Part shown: piece by piece, positions 58,983 through 64,000 of the stretch | How positions within the stretch are numbered: the first letter of the stretch is position 1 | Layout of the letters: every line of letters starts with the position of its first letter | NCBI GenBank assembly: GCA_902651635.1 | Contig: CACRSC010000069.1 | Span: 106,219-170,218, forward strand | DNA length: 64,000 nucleotides | Direction: 5' to 3' | Source of the DNA: Mastigamoeba balamuthi | Lineage: Eukaryota > Evosea > Mastigamoebida > Mastigamoebidae | The notes under the pieces: model-generated | Databases searched by the model: none | Told to the model about the DNA's origin: nothing | Seen by the model: the letters and a program-made list of their open reading frames with translations, nothing else | Program-made: the position numbers and the translations under genes

Positions 58983-61900
58983 TCACAGCACAACTGGCGC
59001 GGAGTTGGTGTCGCTGCTGGAGCCCTGGCTGCTGCCGCTCCGCGCCATGCCGCTCATGGCCATCATGGACATGGGCGACGCCTTGACAGGCACAATGATG
59101 ATGGGCGTCCCATCGGGCGCCGTCGAGCGGATGTGGTACGTGAATGACAGCGGCGGCGCAGCAACGGGGGACGCGGGCGACGCCGACGACAGTGTGTCCC
59201 CGCCCCCGGAGGAGCTGAAGGGCGGCTGCAGGGTCGCCATCGATGCGGCCTGCATGTCCCTCAGCGCCTGCGACCCCATGGGGCTGATCTCCGTGTCGGG
59301 AATGCTGGGCGCCTGGCGCCTGTGCCGCGTCCTGTAGATGTGCGCGATGGCCAGGGCCGCCGCGGCAGCGACGATGCAGCCCATGGCCACGGGCACCGCG
59401 ATGACGGGCGCCAGGTCCACCTCGGTCTTCTCCTGCGTCACGTACTCGACAGAGCCCTGCTGGCCTGTGCCATTGCCTGCAGAGGACGACCCAGAGACGT
59501 ACACGTGGCACCACGTCTGTGCCGTCGGCATTCTCTGGTACCCCGTCTGGCACCTGCAGGTGGTGGCGTTGCAGCCCTCGCCCCCGTCGCACTCCTCGCC
59601 ACCGTCGACAGCGCCGTTGGGGCAGCCAGTGCAGTACAGCCTGGCAGGCGTGTAGGAGCTGTGCCCGCTGGCACACACGCACTTGGCAGCGAGGCAGAAG
59701 GCACCTCCGTCGCACTCCTCGCCAGCCTCCAGCAGCCCGTTCCCGCAGTCTGGCACGAGCGTCAGAGGCGGGTGCGGCAGACCGTGGACGCACTGACAGT
59801 CTCCTTGATGCATCCCAGTGATCCTGGCGACGTTGCGACAAAGCCTGTCACACATAGGCACGTCGTGACGTTGCAGTTGAGCCCGCCGTCGCACTGCTCG
59901 CCCGCCTCGAGGACGCCGTTGCCGCAGCCCGTGCACGACGAGATCCTTGGGTTGAATGGGGCATGCCCTCCCTCCATGCACGTGCAGTTGGCGCTGCAGT
60001 ACTTGCCGCCGTCGCACTCCTCGGTGCCCTGCACCGCAGCGTCGCCACACTCTGTGGGGCCCGTCTCTCAGTAGAGAACAAGAAGTAGGAGGAACGACGC
60101 ACTGTAGACAACGCGGAAGCAGCCGACAGAGAGAGGCGTTGTGCTGCGGTAGCCAGCGCCGCAACTGCAGTTGGAGCAGCCGGGGCCCCCGTCACACAAC
60201 TCGCCCTCATCGAGCACGCCGTTGCCGCAGGCGCTGCATCCCGGCCGCGGGGGGCTGTATGGCGTGTGGCCCGCCGTGCACGAGCAGTTGACGCAGCCCA
60301 GACCCCCGTCGCACTGCTCCGTCGCGATGGCGAAGCCGTCCCCGCAGACTGGAAGCAACAGCAAGAACAGATCGCAAGTCAGCGCAGAGACTCGCGGCAT
60401 CGAGTGCGAGTGTGCAACGCACTGGGACGGCAGTCAGACGACGTGGGGGAGACCGTCTTCCAGTGGGGCAGGCACGTGCACTGGTCGCTGCAGCCGACGC
60501 CGCCGTCACACTCCTCGTTGCCGTACGTCGAGGTTTCCTTGATGCCGTTGCCACAGCCTGCGCACAACAACTCCAGTCAGCAAACAGAGCAAGGAGGCTA
60601 TCTGCCAGGACGGCAAAATCCTTTTTTCATCGGCACGTACTTGGTAGGCCGCATACGCCATTGGGCTGGCAAGTAGTCAAAGGCGTGATGGTGCCGTCGA
60701 CACAGCCCTTGGAAGACGACGTCCTACAAGCTGCCCGTGCGTGCGCATTATTTTATTAACTCGACAGAGCTGAGCACAATAGAGCAGGAGGGGGAGGGGG
60801 GAGGGGGGCGCACTGGGGTCGAAGGCGCCGCAGTTGCAGTCGCAGTTGGCGTCGGCCCACTTGGCGGGGGAGCAGGACCAGCTCCTGGGGAGGGCCCTGC
60901 AGGCGCCCTCGAGGCAGGCGCGGTCGCCGCAGCTCGAGTTGGCCCCGAGGTCAGCGCAGTCGGGGTCGCGGACGCCGCTGCCGGGCACCTGGCACTCGCA
61001 GTCGCACACGCCGTCCCCGTAGCGCGCCGCGCTGCACGTCGACGGCCACGCCTCGACGCAGGCCCCCGCAGCAGAGCACCGGGCCACGCGCTGCCCCGGG
61101 CAGGGGAGGGCGCGGGGCCACCAGCGCGTCGACGCGGTGTCGAAGCAGTCGGGGTCCACCGCTGTGCCCCCGCACCCGCACTGGCAGCCGTCCCCGCTCC
61201 CGTACGACCGCAGCGCGCACACCCCCGTGTTCCACCCGGGCGCTGCCCTCGCCGTTGGGCCCCGTCAGCCCTGCGTGTGCGAGGGACTTGTGTGTGCGTG
61301 CGCTCACCGAGGCAGTGGCCCGTGCGGTCGCAGACGCTGCTGGCGCTGCAGTTGACTGACACGGGGTTCTTGGCGCAGTCGGGGTCCCACACGCCGCACT
61401 CGCAGTGGCACGCGGCCCCGTCGTTGTACAGCGACGCTGCGCACGTCCACCCCGCAGGCGCTGCGCGTTGTGTGTCGGTGTGCCGTCCGTTGCTGTTAGT
61501 GCGTGTTTTGCAGTGTTGCTGTGCACTGCAGTGCTGATGGGTGTTGTACCGGTGGCGAGGGGCTGGCCCAGGGTGCGCAGGAGGACGTTGGAGTCGTTGG
61601 CGTTGTCCCAGTCGGCGACGTGTGGGTTCCAGGCGGGGGAGGAGGGGGTGCCCGCCAGCGTGATGGGCCGCCAGAAGGAGAGGCGGGGCGTGAGGCGCTC
61701 GAAGGAGGTGAGGTAGCTGAAGGGCAGGCATTGCGAGACGATGCGGACCCCCACGTAGACGCGGGGGGTCAGGGCGGTCATGTTGGTGACGGGGATCTCT
61801 CCGAAGGTGAGCACCGAGGAGTAGAGGGTGAAGGTCTTGGCGTCCTGCACGAACGAGGGCGTGGCCTTGGGCAGCCCTGTCGCGGGGTCCGCCTCGTACA

Positions 61901-62404
61901 TGACCACCTGCGCCTGCACGCTGGAGGTGGTCGTGCCGCCCATTGCGAGGAAGCACACCTGCAGGTGCGCGCCGTCAGCTCACGAAACACGGCGGTGGAG
62001 GCGCGCCTTGCTGTAAGACCAGGGCAGCGCACGCGGCGTGAAGAGCTGTATGATCTCGACTGCGTTGGGTCCTGTGTACTGAGTGTACTCTGGCGCGGCA
62101 GTGCCGGGTGCTGCGTGAGCCATTCGGTAAGCGCGGATCCGAGCGCACTGGAGCAGTCGACCGTCTCGCTGGTGTTGTAGGCCGCGTGGGCCGCGTAGAG
62201 GCGGTGGTTGTTGCTCCAGAGCGACTGGGCGGTGGCGAAGCCCTTGGGCGGGTCGTACGAGTCGTAGGCCTCCATCTCGAGGGGCGGCGCTGTCTGGCAC
62301 GCCGCGCCCTCGGCCACTCCCGCCAGCAGCGCCAGCAGCCCGGCAGCCCCCAGCAGCGCCAGTGCTGCCCCGCGAGAGCGGGCGTGCTGTCCATAGAGCG
62401 CCAT
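58983..62404 (-). CDS. Receptor C: type I membrane protein, paralogue of A
   Basis: Ten exons: 62149-62404, 62007-62089, 61550-61958, 61308-61460, 60814-61242, 60641-60730, 60423-60557, 60103-60348, 59794-60051, 58983-59749; 941 aa with all phases agreeing and exon lengths nearly equal to A. The leader is ALALLGAAGLLALLAG. The N-terminal domain (EMEAYDSYDPPKGFATAQSL) and Cys modules are as in A, followed by repeats such as CGNGVLEAGEQCDGGLNCN and CGNGLLEAGEECDGGAFC. The TM helix is VIAVPVAMGCIVAAAAALAIA and the cytoplasmic tail carries HIRSTAPDGTPIIIVP. The block 60773-61716 is almost identical to A. Intron 1 uses GT (GTGCGC) where A has GC. Intron 2 uses GC (AAG|GCGCGC). Confidence 0.8.
60773..61716 (-). 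repeat. Tract almost identical to 19578-20521 (receptor C copy)
   Basis: Counterpart of the tract in receptor A. It covers the end of exon 3 through the intron after exon 5. Confidence 0.9.
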
Positions 62405-63543
62405 GAGCCCGGGTGGCTTGGCTCTTGCGGTTGCACTTGTTGTTCTATCTTTGCCGCCTGACCGATTGCTGCCCTGCCCCACTGCCCCCGTGCTCCCAGA
62501 ATAGCCCACGCGAGCGCCTGTCCCCTGCCCGCCCGGGGTCCTCGTGCGCAGGCGCTTGCCCCATCGGCTGCTGCCCCGCGGAGCGCTGGTGCGCGTTGCA
62601 GGCACCCACGCGTTGTCAGCCCCTCCCCGTCGTGATCCTCTTCCCGCGGGGCGGCTCTCTGGAGTGCGCAGCCCGCAGGCGCAGCACGCGGCCCCGCTGG
62701 CACCCCTGGCTCAGCCGCGCGAGGGGATTGCGTTGCGGGCCCCCCCGCTCTCTGGCCTCTGGCGTGCTGTGCTGTGCTGTGCTGCGCCCTCGCCTGTGCG
62801 ACGCTCCCGCTGCTGCGGCTACGCGAGGCAGTAGCAGTGCCCTCCGCACTGAGCTGCTGGCGACGACTGGGCCGCTCGCTGTCCATCCCTGTCCCCACCC
62901 GCCACTGCTGTCGCCTACCCCCTTGCTGCGCTGCTGCTGACGCGCTGAGAGATGACGTCAGCGAGCCACACAGTGTTTCACGCCTCGGTTGCGCTGCACT
63001 GTGCAGGGCGGCCGCATCGACGCTTGTGCGTGTGCTGTGCCCCTGGGCGTGGGCAGACGCCGCTGCCTCGCGCGGCGATGCGCTGCAGGGCGCTGGTCGT
63101 CGAGATGCTCATCGTCCCGTGGAGCGAGCGAAGAGGGCCGCCTGCCATGGCGCTGCCGTCCGCCCGCGCGTTGCTGGCGCACGCGTGCCCGCTGCTCTTG
63201 GCGCCCCGCTCTCTTCCAAGCGGCGCTGCATCTCGAGGGAGCTGGGGTCCGCAGCGCCGTGCCCTCGAGCCCTCCCTCGTTCGCCTGCGTGCAGCTCCTA
63301 TGCCCAACGCAGCGACCGGGCTCGCCTGCGCCGGCGCCTCTGACTCGGGCGGTCCGGCGCCACGCGTGCAACGGCTGGCTCTCGGCCCCACGCCCTCGTC
63401 GCGATACGCACGCCTCGATCCCTTCGGCCTTCGGGGCCTCCAGCGGAGCGCTGCTTGTAGTGCGCTGCCTTGCGCTGCGATGACGTGAGCACGGCCTGCA
63501 CAATGCGCGCTCGTTCCCGCCGGCCCCAACGACCGTCATCGGC
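62405..63543. other. No supported gene
   Basis: About 1.1 kb upstream of receptor C. Several frames of 100-190 codons overlap on both strands. One plus-strand frame from 62952 has patches of plausible protein (MALPSARALLAHACPLLL near 63147), but no domain, start context or splice-consistent extension was found. Confidence 0.4.
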
Positions 63544-63954
63544 ATGGGCGACGTCGCGAGCGGTCTGTCGGCGTGGCTGGAGCGCAGGGAACGTCTGGCC
63601 GTTGGGCACGGCACCCGATCGCAAGAAGATGCCCATCTGGGCTCCTTCACTGTCGCACGTCCTGTGTCCCTCGAATGCCTCGTTCCGCTGCTCGTGTGCA
63701 CTCTTTCCCCCCACCCGCCCCTCTGGGGGCGCCGCGCCGGTCAGAGGACGGAGAGGAAGCCGGCTCCACGTCATAGTGCTGTATGGGAGCTGCAGGCCCC
63801 GACCCCGATGACACCGAGGCCGAGGAGCTGCAGGCGGCGGCCCACGGGGAGGATGCGTTACTCGAGGTCGTCGGCGTCGGCACTGGCCTCGTCCTTTCTG
63901 CAGACGCCACTGCAAGGAGAGCAATGTGAATGTGCACAGGGTGTGTGGGGATGA
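63544..63954 (+). CDS. Possible 5' part of an unidentified gene (weak)
   Basis: An open frame starting MGDVASGLSAWLERRERLAV with fair composition up to about 63700, where a GTGTGC...GTCAG intron is possible. A second short coding-like piece (MGAAGPDPDDTEAEELQAAA) begins at 63783 in another frame. No consistent joined model was found and the window ends soon after, so this is recorded only as a possibility. Confidence 0.2.
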   Translation: MGDVASGLSAWLERRERLAVGHGTRSQEDAHLGSFTVARPVSLECLVPLLVCTLSPHPPLWGRRAGQRTERKPAPRHSAVWELQAPTPMTPRPRSCRRRPTGRMRYSRSSASALASSFLQTPLQGEQCECAQGVWG

Positions 63955-64000
63955 CTGAGAGGCCCTACTCAGCACGGGGCATAAAGAGACAACAGTATTG

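Overview
The window is nuclear DNA of a GC-rich, intron-rich unicellular eukaryote. Eukaryotic origin is shown by many short spliceosomal introns (roughly 31-300 nt) whose boundaries restore reading frames exactly, and by eukaryote-type proteins: an SNM1/Pso2 nuclease with a PCNA-binding tail, a METTL2/6/8-like methyltransferase, a Stealth phosphotransferase, an NCLX-type cation exchanger, a filamin/REJ/GPS receptor and an F-box-like protein. A free-living protist is likely. An amoebozoan would fit, but the sequence does not settle the lineage. Three places look like unresolved contig overlaps or haplotype duplications (15.6-17.1, 43.6-48.9 and 56.2-57.2 kb), so apparent local duplications there are probably assembly artefacts.

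Layout. 0-7.8 kb is a poorer, partly degenerate region. It holds one uncharacterised ORF and a short echo of it, an inverted duplication around a 544-codon gene of unknown function (its N-terminal half survives as a truncated copy), and a fragment of a related gene. 8.0-17.5 kb is compact housekeeping: SNM1-like nuclease (+), VIT-like protein (+), Stealth protein (-), methyltransferase (-), and a Cys-containing putative nuclear protein (+) broken by a gap. 17.8-42.7 kb is a surface-protein region: two head-to-head type I membrane proteins (called A and B here) and a giant 5,310-aa Cys-rich receptor on the minus strand. That receptor carries filamin-like and REJ/PKD-like regions, a GPS site with an intact HLT triad and one transmembrane helix. 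43.0-50.1 kb carries a CPBP intramembrane protease and an NCLX-like exchanger, both duplicated around a gap, with a 702-nt CA microsatellite in an intron. 50.3-58.9 kb has an F-box-like protein, a repeat protein, and a helical protein with a long Ser/Pro tail. 59.0-62.4 kb is a third member (C) of the A/B receptor family. The last 1.6 kb has no convincing gene.

How parts relate. A, B and C share a CGNG/ECDGG Cys-repeat ectodomain, one TM helix and a cytoplasmic motif DGTPII(I/V)(L/V)P. A and C also share a roughly 940-bp almost identical tract that includes introns. Exon structures were derived by eye. For most genes the exon lengths sum to whole codons with matching phases at every junction, which supports them without transcript data. 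The most unusual signal is a set of introns that must use GC-AG instead of GT-AG boundaries, most with a GCAC donor.
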